A DNA stretch of 64,000 nucleotides from Nymphaea colorata (lineage: Eukaryota; Streptophyta; Magnoliopsida; Nymphaeales; Nymphaeaceae): positions 8,421,353 through 8,485,352 of the forward strand of contig NC_045141.1 of assembly GCF_008831285.2 (NCBI RefSeq). The letters run 5' to 3'. This document shows, in pieces, positions 11,473-21,530 of the stretch (within the stretch, counting starts at the first letter, position 1; every line of letters begins with the position of its first letter). The position numbers and the translations under genes were made by a program. A model generated the notes under the pieces. It was given only the letters and a program-made list of their open reading frames with translations. It did no database searches and had not been told where the DNA came from.

Positions 11473-11713
11473 TTGTCTCTCTTTATCTCACCTCATCACC
11501 TCTCCGGTCCCTCCCATGCAATCCCACCTTCTTTTCAACTTTCACCCTGAGAGCATTATTGAAGAGAAAGAGAGAGTGTTCGCACATGCATACACACATA
11601 TAAGAACTCAAAGCCAGACCAGGTTGACTCAAGAAATGGTTCAGGCAATTATACTCACACTTCGAGAGACACAAAATTTATAAAAAGACAAAAATATAAG
11701 GGATAGTACATAC

Positions 11714-13839
11714 CTGGTGCTCTGTATCTGGTGGTTCTGAGAGTTGTTGTAAGAGTATAAGCATTCAGACCAACTAAATGCCAAAATCACTGACGTCTGC
11801 TGTCATGTTCTCATCTAGAAGCACATTACTTGGCTTCAGATCACAATGAACTATTGTCTCCGAGTAACCATGGTGAAGATATTCTAGAGCACAAGCAGCA
11901 TCAATCATGATATCCAATCTTTGGAAGAGATTCAAGTGATGGCCACCAGAATGTAGACAGACTTCTAAGCTCCCAAGGGGCATGTATTGGAGAACAAAAG
12001 CCTTGAAATCTGCACTGGAGCAAGATGTGATGACTCTAATATGGTTTCGGTGTCGAGTTTGGCACATCACATTGCATTCAATGTCAAAACTTTTTGATGC
12101 TCCATCAGATAACAAGTTTAGGACCTTAATAGCCACTGTTGTTCCATCTGTCAAAATTCCATTATACACTGAACCAAAGCTTCCACTCCCCAGAAAATTT
12201 GCATCGCTGAAGTTGTTTGTCGAACAACTTAGGAACCAAAGATATCCACAAAATCTTTCAACCTCCTGATCATGTTTCTCCAACCCCCTCTTTCTATATT
12301 TTGTGACAACAATGAGTATCCAAACAATGAGTACAAGTGCAAAGCCCCCACTTGCTAAAAAAATATCAACTCTGATAATGTTGACATTATTGTGCTTCTT
12401 CACTCCATCTAAACATACTGGCACATGGAATTTGGGAGCTCCACACAGTGCTAAATTTCCTACAAATGAATCTATGGAAAGGTTTGCAAACTTTCCACCA
12501 CCTGGAATCTCTCCTTCCAATAGATTGAAGGACAAATCCAGGACTTGGATGTGTTGAAGTTTCTCTAATGATTTTGGTTTCTCACCAAAAAGTTTGTTGT
12601 GGGAATGTGACCCTTAAATGAATTTTTGGAGAGATTCAAATATTCTAGCCTTTGGAGCCTAAATAAGGTCACAGGCAGCACTCTGCTCAACTTGTTCATA
12701 GAGACATCCATTTTGCCCAATGCTGCCAAATTTATCACATCTAAAGGTAGCTGACCAGTGAAAAAGTTGTCTTGCAAGTAAAGCCATATCAAATCCTTCA
12801 ACTCACGAAGGGCAGGAGGGATTGTTGATGAGAAATTGTTTGAATTTAAAAACAACTTTTGTAGATTCGTCAGATTGTTTATAGAGATCGAGATTGGCCC
12901 ATTGAGTGCATTCATGTCCAAATAGAGATTAGACATGTGGACCAATTGGTAAAGTGAGTCTGGAATTTGACCTTCTAATGCATTGCTAGAAAGAGCTAAT
13001 GCCTGTACGCTTTTCATTGATCCAATATTTGGCAGAATGGTACCCTTTATTTCATTGAATCTCAAATCTAAGGAAATTAACTTGGTCAAGTTGGCTACGG
13101 GCAATGGGATGGTACCTTCAATCGGATTATAGAAAAGGTCAAGTATCCACAAGTGGTTTAGGCTTCCCAACTAAGGAGGAACGTTCCCCTATAACTAATT
13201 TTGACCGATAGTAAACCACTGCAGTATACTGAGATTAGCCAAAGTAACTGGAATGGTGCCAGTGAGCCTATTACCACGAATGCTTAAGCGCTTGAGTTTT
13301 GACAAACTGCCTAGAAAATTTGGGATGATTCCATAGAATTGGTTATCTTCTGCTGACAGTATTTGGAGACCTTGACAATGGCTCAATGTTTTTGGAATCA
13401 ACTCTTCCAAATTGTTTTCGCTTATGGAAAGATTTTCTAGCAGAGGGAGGCGACTAAAATCAACGGGAAGGTGACCATGGAAACTGTCACTCGAGAGATC
13501 AAGAACCTGTAAGAAGGAGAGATTGCTGATGTATGGGGAGAGAGGACCATCAAATGCCTTTTCAGAGAGGTTCAGAGCAACTACCCTTTGTGAACCACGA
13601 CAGCATGAAATTCCATTCCAGTCGCAGAAAGAGATGTTGGAATTCCAATTTGATAAGACAATATAAGGGTCTCTAGTGACGAGGGATTTGAAAGACAACA
13701 ATGCGAATTGATCAGTCACGTTGCTTAGAGAAACAAGGGCGGAGGGCACCTCCCTTTGGCCAAGAACTACAATCAAGGTGAAGGAGGAGAAACACAAAAG
13801 AAGGATGAGTGGCTGGGGTGACCAACAGGTGGTGGCCAT
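11714..13839 (-). pseudogene. EFR/Xa21-type LRR receptor kinase, exon 1 (broken)
   Basis: Starts at ATG 13,839 with a signal peptide (about residues 1-27, LILLLCFSSFTLIVVLG), then the N-terminal cap with NWNSNISFCDWNGISC, leucine-rich repeats, a transmembrane segment (about 12,370-12,300, FALVLIVWILIVVTKY) and the kinase N-lobe: glycine loop GSGSFGSVY, lysine in VAIKVL, catalytic loop IVHCDLKPSNVLLD (Cys before Asp, the non-RD type of immune receptors) and DFG. It should sense a ligand at the plasma membrane and signal through the kinase. Lesions: three in-frame TAGs at 13,195, 13,189 and 13,171; loss of several LRRs right after them compared with 53,650-54,387; a frameshift near 12,595; a stop and shift just after DFG at about 11,774. 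The exon ends at a good donor (CAG|GTATGT) after a degenerate Thr-rich activation segment. Confidence 0.88.
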
Positions 13840-14620
13840 GCCTATCCAATTTTCTATGCAGAAGATGCATGAACAACAATCAAGGTCATTTATTTATGTA
13901 TAGATTCTCTTCTAGAAATTTTTATTATTTTCTTTTAAGTTGTAGGAGCCTCAGGTCTACTGCTTTGGAACACGTTGGTTCACATTTCTAAATCCAGTCG
14001 CACCACTGATGATTGCATCAATGAGACTTTTTCTTGGTACCCCTTATCTTATTTCCTTTAACCACTTCTCGACCCTATTCAATCGCAACTCTATAGAAAA
14101 TTTGCGTATGTTGGACAAAAGTTTATCAAGTATGGATCAAGTTTACCAAAGATTTTATCACTCAACCGTTTTGCCAATCAGACTATAGTATCCAATTAGC
14201 ATGAAATATTCGCTTGAGTCAGCAGGTTCATTCAAATCTGTGCCAAATCAGTTTGATACAGTTCACATGTTTTATTTAAAAAAAACAATATTTTTTATTA
14301 GCTTTTATTCATTGTTTATTTAATTTCCAATAAATTCTGTTTTTAATATTTTGTACTGATTCACAACTAAATCGTCTAGATCACCGGATTGGTCGGCACA
14401 TCGAAGAGGCTGATTTACTTCCACTGATCTTCTTTGTCCCAAGCCTGTGTGTTTTACAAATAATTCACTTCTATAGATTCTCTTCCAGAAAAAATCATTT
14501 TTTTGTTTAATTAAAATTGTTGGAAGACTCAAGTCTAAGAGCAAAGAAAGTGAAATCGTCTGTTATTTCCACACTCAGCGCCTTTGGCACGGCTGATAAC
14601 ATCAAGGGGATCTTTGCTTG
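13840..14620. repeat. Upstream region of the LRR receptor kinase, shared with other loci
   Basis: The 5' flank of the minus-strand receptor kinase. Blocks of it recur at 50,510-51,350 (same orientation) and 52,630-52,940 (reverse, upstream of the plus-strand LRR copy), with a short match near 58,648-58,740. Shared strings include GTACTGATTCACAACTAAATC with ATCACCGGATTGGTCGG. The recurrence marks the extent of the ancestral duplicated receptor unit. A promoter must lie here if the gene was ever expressed, but I cannot point to a convincing TATA box. Confidence 0.65.
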
Positions 14621-15143
14621 AATTGGCTGGTCCACCAAATTGAAAACATACATTGTTGACTCGATTCAGAAACCAGTTTTACTGATTAGGATACACAATT
14701 TAATTGAGGTGCTAAGGAATGTATTTACCTAAATAATGTTATCGCCTTGAACAATTATCAAGTTGCTTTTGCAGCTTCTTTTCCATAAATATTCACCTTC
14801 TTTTTGTTAAATTCAAGTTGTTGGAAGAGTCCTAAGTCTGGTTCTCATAAAAAGCAAGTGATATCATTTGTTGTTTCCCACACTCGGTGTCTATGACACG
14901 GCCACAGATCGCCGCAGATCACATCAATGGCACTTTTTTTAATTCCACATCCAGCACCTTGCTGGCACACAAGATTACATAAACAAGACTTTTTCTTCAC
15001 AATCCTTAACAACATATTTCCAATGACATGCTCTCTTCTCTTCTGCCTTCTCTTATCTTCTTGCCAATTTTCTAGCTTTTTTTTTGGGGGGTTTTTCAAT
15101 TGAACAGCCTACACTGCATTTAGAAGAACCGGCCTGTTGGTAG
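14621..15143. other. Intergenic, nothing recognised
   Basis: AT-rich DNA with no frame resembling a known family. It contains weak repeats of the preceding block (AGTCTAAGAGCAAAG near 14,531; AGTCCTAAGTCTGG near 14,828). Confidence 0.5.
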
Positions 15144-15800
15144 GGCTGCACGATGGCTCGACTCGGCTCAAAAATCTTGTGCTCAAGGTCAAGCTCGAGC
15201 TCGAGTCGACTACAACAAAATCAAGCTCAACATCGACTCATTTAATCACTTAACTTGTTTAGGCATTAACTCGTACAAGCATTAACTTGTGTAACTTATG
15301 TAAGTGTTAAGGTTGCGTGTAACTGTTTAGCTCGTGTAGCTTGCGAAAATTTGTTTTTATCCTCAAAGTTCAAACCAGTGATTCGGTCAACTTGTTTTTG
15401 CAATATTATATGGAATACTGTTGCGAGTCGAGTCGAGTATAAACGAGTTGTGTTCTGAAACTCAAACTCGATTCGCACCAGTACTCTATATACACATTTG
15501 CCAAAACCGGTCCACTGCATCACTGGTTTTAACTTTGAGGGAAAACACAAATTTCACAGCTTATACGAGTTAATGCTTACACGATTTAAATGTAACACTC
15601 ACATGAGTTAAACGAGTTAATGCGTACATGAGTTAACACCTAAACGAGTTAAATGGGTTAAACAAGTTAAGTTCCAGCTTGATTTTATGTAGTCGAGTCG
15701 AGCTCGATCATGTTATAAGGATCTGACTCAAGTTTGAGCCAAGCTCAAGCTCAAGTTTTTTAGTTGAATCAAGCTCGAGCTGGCTAATCTCAGGTCCTAC
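15144..15800. mobile_element. Fold-back element with long inverted arms
   Basis: The left arm (15,144 to about 15,345) and the right arm (about 15,560-15,800) are imperfect reverse complements built from motifs such as AAGCTCGAGCTCGAG, AACTTGTTTAGGCATTAACTC and GAGTTAACACCTAAACGAG. The centre (about 15,345-15,560) is unrelated. This is the architecture of a non-autonomous fold-back transposon; no transposase is present. Fragments with the same vocabulary lie at 18,893-18,985 and 48,165-48,310. Confidence 0.65.
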
Positions 15801-15933
15801 TTGTGAAGAAAAAGTACTACAAATATGAATATGTTCAAAACTGGCAAGGAAATATGTTTTTAAGGGTTGTGAAGAAAAAGTTTTGTTGATGTAATCTTGC
15901 ATGTCAACTAAGTTGCTGGATGTGGAAATAAGA

Positions 15934-16033
15934 NNNNNNNNNNNNNNNNNNNNNNNNNNNNNNNNNNNNNNNNNNNNNNNNNNNNNNNNNNNNNNNNNNN
16001 NNNNNNNNNNNNNNNNNNNNNNNNNNNNNNNNN
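15934..16033. other. Assembly gap of exactly 100 N
   Basis: Exactly one hundred unknown bases, a conventional scaffolding placeholder of unknown true length. Sequence to the left and right comes from separate contigs whose relative orientation is inferred, which matters because the two inverted-repeat arms lie on opposite sides of it. Confidence 0.98.
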
Positions 16034-16372
16034 TTAAAAATCTGTCTTTTCAACTATCTCTTTTTTTTAAAACTATCTCTATTTTTAATTCTCTCTCTTT
16101 CAAATATCTTTCTCTCTCCCACTCTTTCTTTTAGGTTGCTCTCTCTTAACCTCTCCAATTTTTACTTTCCTCTTCATTTTGCTCTTTCTTTCAATCTCTA
16201 TCTTTTCCTTTTTGAACTTCCCTTTCTCACTCTTTTTACTTCTTTCTTTGTTTTTTTTTGTTCTCCCTCTTCTTTAACTAATCTCTCATTTTTTTTTCTT
16301 GTTTTCGTCTCTCTTTTATTAATCTCTCTTGTTAATGTCTCTCTTTAAATCTTTCTCTTTTGGAGTGATTAC
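16034..16372. repeat. Pyrimidine-rich low-complexity tract
   Basis: About 340 bp almost entirely of C and T on the plus strand (TCTCTCTTT and variants), starting directly at the gap. Such a tract often stops assembly and probably explains the contig end. The apparent Phe/Leu/Ser-rich frames are not genes. Confidence 0.85.
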
Positions 16373-17084
16373 TATACTTTAAGCTCCTTTCTTAAATCCA
16401 AAGATATGTTGACAAAGAAAGGGTGTGATGTAAATGGAGACATGGCTACTGATGAACATTACACATGCCATTTATATTGAGCAAATATTAAGATAAGTTG
16501 GACCGATAACCTATTGTACAATAAGAGGTCCTGTGCGCCCAAATTTAAATATGGAGCAGATATTTGAATCTTGTGGAATGCATCAGGGATCCACTCCCAC
16601 CAAAAAAAAAAATATGGACGGCTAGAAGGAAACCCATCAGTAAAAATTCGGTTGACGAGTTAACGACGGTGACAATGAAGAGCGTCATGTTGATTGATGA
16701 CATGTCCATAGGCATCAGTAAAGACTAGATATTTACAACTATTATGGGAACCATCAGTATTGAAATGAGTATCACTAACGTCCAATGAGAACCATCATTG
16801 CTTATTGAATCACTAATGTTCGATTCCGCTGTCACTAATGGTGGGTCTTCCCTTAAACGTGTAGACAACCCATTGTTTACTGAGTTATCTTGAGCACATC
16901 AATAAATATACAACTTTTACGAACCGTGTATCAATGCCATCAGTATTTATCTAGGTGACGTTGTTTCTTCTGTCAGCGTATGTTTAAAAGCTTGCTCACA
17001 GTTTCTCATGATATATCTTCCTTTATGACTGATGGTTTTTCGTCTTCCATCAATGAACACTTATCCTTATTTTTCTGTTGCAAT

Positions 17085-17240
17085 CAGGGGCGAATTCAAG
17101 GGAGAGCCCACAGCAAAAAAAAAAAAAATACATGTAAATTTTAGAAAATTTCACTTGTCCTATATAAAATTTTGGAAAAGTCAAAATTTAGAACTTTACT
17201 TCGACCCCCTTCATGAAAAAAATTTTGGTTCCGCCCCCTG
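17085..17240. mobile_element. hAT-type MITE, 156 bp, with 8-bp target duplication
   Basis: Starts CAGGGGCGAATTC and ends GGTTCCGCCCCCTG, imperfect inverted termini, and is flanked on both sides by the 8-bp duplication GTTGCAAT (17,077-17,084 and 17,241-17,248). An 8-bp duplication with CAGGG termini is typical of the hAT superfamily. The AT-rich interior has no coding capacity. At least six relatives occur in the window. Confidence 0.85.
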
Positions 17241-17368
17241 GTTGCAATCCCCTTTCGATTTTCCTCTCTTTGTCATCCACAGCTTCCCCCAAATCTGTGT
17301 TGCTTGCCACTAACAACCATTGAACCTACCTTTAATCAGCCACGGTTGACCACCATTGAATACTAAGT

Positions 17369-17560
17369 GTGAAACCTTCACAATTTCCTACTGGAAGCAC
17401 AAGCAAGAATCAACTCGAAGCACAAAATACAGCATTAAGAAAACAAGTCAATACTATACAAGAAACACTAGTTGTACTTGATGAAAAATGTGCACAATAT
17501 GATGAAGTTAAATTAAAGTGTCTGAGCTTGAGACAACTTGTGTTAAGGTCCCCAAGGTAG
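17369..17560 (+). pseudogene. Short coiled-coil frame, possible CACTA transposase tail
   Basis: A 63-residue frame with heptad-like spacing (NQLEAQNTALRKQVNTIQET). Plant CACTA transposases often end in a short coiled coil, and this frame lies inside the probable CACTA remnant, so a decayed transposase C-terminus is the best guess. There is no catalytic domain and no similarity I can name with certainty; it may be a chance frame. Confidence 0.25.
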
Positions 17561-18175
17561 ATACTAAACGTACAAAGGTAGATATGCTCATAGATAGTGT
17601 AAATCAAATTATAGCTTCACTTGTGGGATCATTCGGTTAAGTTTCAAATATATTTTCTATTAAAATCATGCATACCATTTCTTGTAACATATTTTACTTG
17701 TTCTATGGGATGATGAAATTTGAAGTCTAGATTATTGGACTTCGTTTCATGTTTTGAATATTATTACCAACACCATTGGAATATCTAAGATGGGCTACAT
17801 GTATCAAAAATTTGTTAGACTTATTCATACATATGTACTTGTTATTAAGGATAATATCCATTCATTTGTCTGTTAATCAATAATATGTTCTGTATAATAC
17901 ATTGATTGCATTTTGTTCTGTTATTGATATCGTGCAAGGTTTTTTTGTATTCCTATTTTCCAGGTTGTACATGATATAGTATAATATAAAACATATTACA
18001 ACCTTTTACTGACAGGTATCTCACATCAGTAAAAGTGCCTAGCGTCCATAAAATAGCTATTACTGACAGGAAGCAATTGTCAATATTAAATATTAATTTT
18101 TTATGGTGGGTATTTCCGTTAGTAAAAAGTGCACTGACGGTAGCCAGTTGTTACTATATCTGGTACACTGTAGTG

Positions 18176-19009
18176 ATGGCTGCGGGTGTGTGAGTAAATC
18201 CTCAGCAATACAAGATAGCCACGATTTTCAGTGTAAGTGCACAAATGACTGACTGATGTAAGCAAGCGTCGCTACCCCATGCAATACACTAATAGCAACA
18301 GCCATTAGTATAATTCGACATCTACTAATGGTCTAGTGGACCCCGTCATTGAAATATTTAGTAGCACAATCTACACTCATGGATCCTGACGTCCATCAAT
18401 AAAAGTATTAATGGTGGTCTAGACATTTTTAACTGACGTTTTTTTAAATGTCAATAATGTTTTCTTTTTGATGATCCAAGCCTTAGGATGCCAATAAATT
18501 GGATTTGGACCATATGTATCGTTTTATAATGTCCAGTTACCGATGCAAACTGACCAGCAGTAGGCTCCCATGTTTTATTAAGAACGGGATGAAATTGGAA
18601 ACTATACACAAACTATAAATGTCTGATTTATTGGATATGGTCCACCTATTTCAAAACGAATTCAAATGTGGCAACATTTCAATCTAACTTTTGTATTCAT
18701 AATCTGAATTTTATATGAATTTGACTTTTTAATTAGCATTCTATATACAAATCCAGCTTCTAAATAAACAACTAATCATTTCAAACCACAGTAGTTAATA
18801 TTTTAAGAATCGACTTCCAAAATACATGGATATTGGATAGACATTTGTTTAAAATTGAACATAAATTTAAATCAAATCAAATATTGACTGACTCAAAAAA
18901 CTCAAGCTGGAGCTCAACTTGACGATACAATATCGAGCTCGAACCCAACTTATTTAGCTTGCTTATGCTAAATATGTACTGTTTCTTTTAACTCGTTTAA
19001 CATGATGTC
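18176..19009. other. AT-rich intergenic repeat debris
   Basis: No gene seen. Contains CACTA-like subterminal motifs to about 18,470, an AATTTGAATTT-rich stretch (18,640-18,880) like those at 29,130-29,420 and 60,540-60,860, and a fold-back fragment at 18,893-18,985. Confidence 0.5.
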
Positions 19010-19790
19010 CCCATGATTGGGCTTAGGATCAGGATGGCTGGGACTCATACAAATCTAGTTCAGCTGTTGTTTTTCAACAGACTCTGTTTGACAGAACCAT
19101 GAGCTCAGTACTAAGTGTGAAAGGTCTCTCTAACAATAGCAACAAATTAAGATCAAGTGGCACTAGCCAGGCAAGGTTGGTTCAGACCAATTACATGGCC
19201 AGGCTAGGTTTTCTAGCTAGTCTTTCTAGCAATTTGCTTTCATGTTGGCTTTCTTGATTTCATACACATAAAGCTGCAGTTGAGGGTTTAAAAGAAGAAA
19301 TCCAACATTTTTCGCACAGTGGTAAAAATGTACAGTTCATTAAGTACCTCGGTTGTTGCTGTGGCTTATATATATATATAAATATATATGTGTGTGTGTG
19401 TGTGTGTGTATAACAGTAGAACTCGACCTCATTTGCAATCTGCTTGCCGACAGAAGGACAGCAAGTTGTAGAAATTAAAGGAAAATAAGAGTGGAAAGCT
19501 TCAGCTTTGGAAGCTTTTTTGATCAGTGTGTGAAGGGTGTGGAATAGTTGGGTCTGATTTTACCCAGATGTTTATCTTGAACAAATTTAAGTGTTTTTTC
19601 TTTTTGACGAAAATAAAGTTCATGCAATGCACGGGATTGTTTGCCAATTATGTATTGTGGTCCATACCGCTGTCTACAAACTACAAAGTCTATTTTTTTC
19701 TTTTCATTTTTGCTTGGATCTTGATGGCTGGGGCGAGCCAGGCTTATTATACATTCACTTGCTGTCACTGAATTTTGGCCATATTATAAT
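19010..19790. repeat. Orphan copy of the NB-LRR upstream region
   Basis: Matches the flanks upstream of the two NB-LRR copies at about 24,440-25,050 and 27,430-27,700. Shared strings include GTTGAGGGTTTAAAA and TCAGACCAATTACAT. No NB-LRR coding sequence follows it on the minus strand, so it is an orphan left by a lost gene or a dispersed duplicate. It contains a TA/TG microsatellite at about 19,368-19,410. Confidence 0.7.
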
Positions 19791-20299
19791 CAAGTAAATT
19801 GCTGAGAAACAGGTGATCCAGCAGGGCCTGCTTCCTCATAAAACAACCGATGCCAAAGCCTCATATGACATGTTGTGATTTCTTAGAATCTTACACTTTG
19901 GAAAAAGTTTTATAATTTCAATGCTTTCATATATCCAACTGAGTTAAAAAACACACTATAAAATGCATGAATTATAAATTATTCAACTATAAGTAGTTTC
20001 CAATTTTTTTTCAAACATCTCATATAATTTTGAAGAAATGTGTATAGTGCTAGCAAGTGCATCTTCTTAAAAGTTAAGAATGTAGGCACATTTTCAGACT
20101 ATGGGTTTGTGTTTTAAATTTATGAAGATCATTAAATGCATATTAATGGCCTAAATGTGAAAACCTTTGAAGGCCGCTCAAATGATGGCCAACTTGGGAT
20201 TTTGTCATATCAGCTAATAAATCAGGGCCTTTGTGCATCAATTGATGGATTGAAAACAAAATAATATTTAAAATTTTTTAAAAAATTTCTTAAAGGAAA

Positions 20300-21530
20300 A
20301 AGGTAACTTTTAGTATCTGTACAGATTCAAGCCAAAAAAGGACATTGCCTTCTATTTGGCCCAAATAGCATCAGATTTATCATTTATACATGGTACCTGC
20401 GGGTATTCACAAAATTGATCTTTGTTTTCAATTACAAAAAAAAAAAAAAATCATAGAGTTGGTCATCAATTTGAGGAAGTTAAACGAGCTAGACAAGACT
20501 CCGTTGATGCATAAAAGGTATGCCAGTTCAGTTCAACAACACTTCAATTTACTGGACCGAAATCAAACAAGAGGGAGAGGGAGAGGAAGAAAGAAGAGGC
20601 AATGAATGGAAACACACATATTTAACCAAAATAATTAATTACAATTTGTCACTAATTTTCAGTAACATTATCTATATATGTCTAGTCTTTCCCCAAGATG
20701 GTCCGTTAACTCCTGCGGCAGATGGAGTGCTGGACATGAGTCGATTGTCAACGATTGAAGGTTGGAGAGGCAGGCGATCTGTTGCTGTGCATCGGTGGGA
20801 CATGTAGTTGCATTTTGTTGTTGTTGGGGGTAATATTATTCACGTTCACCAGAGACTTCAGATTGGGGAAGTCCCAAAGCGATAGCCCTCTCAGTTTCGG
20901 GAGGCATTGCCAGTGGCCTCCCAAGCCAATGTCCTTAGAGAAAGAGTGTAGGTGAAATTCCTCCAGTTGAGAGAAACCCCACACCCACTGGGGCACCCTT
21001 CCCCATTTGACCTCCTCATCAACATTATTGCCTCTCAAATACCGACATGTAAGGGAGGGTAGAAATGTGGGTACTTGTGATGGCAATAGTACTGCTGATT
21101 CTGAATCCAACCCCAACTCAATGAGGTTAGGTAGTTGCTAAAGCAATTTCCATCCCAATCTTGCACTTGGGCACTTCTGAATCCAACCCCAACTCAATGA
21201 AGTTAGGTAGTTGCACAAGCAATTTCCATCCCAATCTTGCACTATCAATGAGGTTAGGGAGCTGCTTCAAAATGTTCAGGTCAGACAACCACAACCTCCT
21301 TAAAGCTGGCATGTGATCATCAGCTACTTGCTCTACCCTACCACATCCCTTCACCTCCAACGACTCCAATGCAGGCATGTTAGCGAGTCTTCAGCTTTTC
21401 ACATCTGTTCACATCTAACGACTCCAATGCAGGCAAGTCACCAATCGTGTTGAGCCCATCACACTCCCAAATCTCCAAGGACTTCAGCAAAGGCATGCTC
21501 CGTAATTCACACAATGTTGGGCAGTCGCTG
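20300..21530. repeat. Segmental duplication A: 3' half of NB-LRR gene plus flank
   Basis: This block, including about 370 bp downstream of the gene, matches 45,430-46,753 in the same orientation (for example ATACATGGTACCTGC, GTATGCCAGTTCAGTTCAAC and the ACAAGAGGGAGAGGG run). The homology ends abruptly after GGGCAGTCG. The copy at 45-46 kb keeps LRR sequence that is deleted here near 21,250, so neither is simply derived from the other in its present state. Confidence 0.85.

Larger units (their letters stand above)
16600..18175. mobile_element. CACTA (En/Spm-like) transposon remnant
   Basis: Read on the minus strand, the sequence ending at 18,175 begins CACTACAGTGTACCAGATAT, a CACTA-type terminus. 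Inside it are short subterminal motifs of the ATCAGTAA and ACTGACGG kind, clustered at 18,008-18,145 and again at 16,600-16,830, as in CACTA elements. The other terminus was not found, so the left boundary is approximate. A hAT-type MITE is nested at 17,085-17,240. Similar motifs continue to about 18,470, so a second element may adjoin it. Confidence 0.55.

Noticed and set aside
16034-16348. Phe/Leu/Ser-rich plus-strand frames just after the gap
   Set aside because: Pure pyrimidine-tract translation with no domain; one of them also runs through the N gap.
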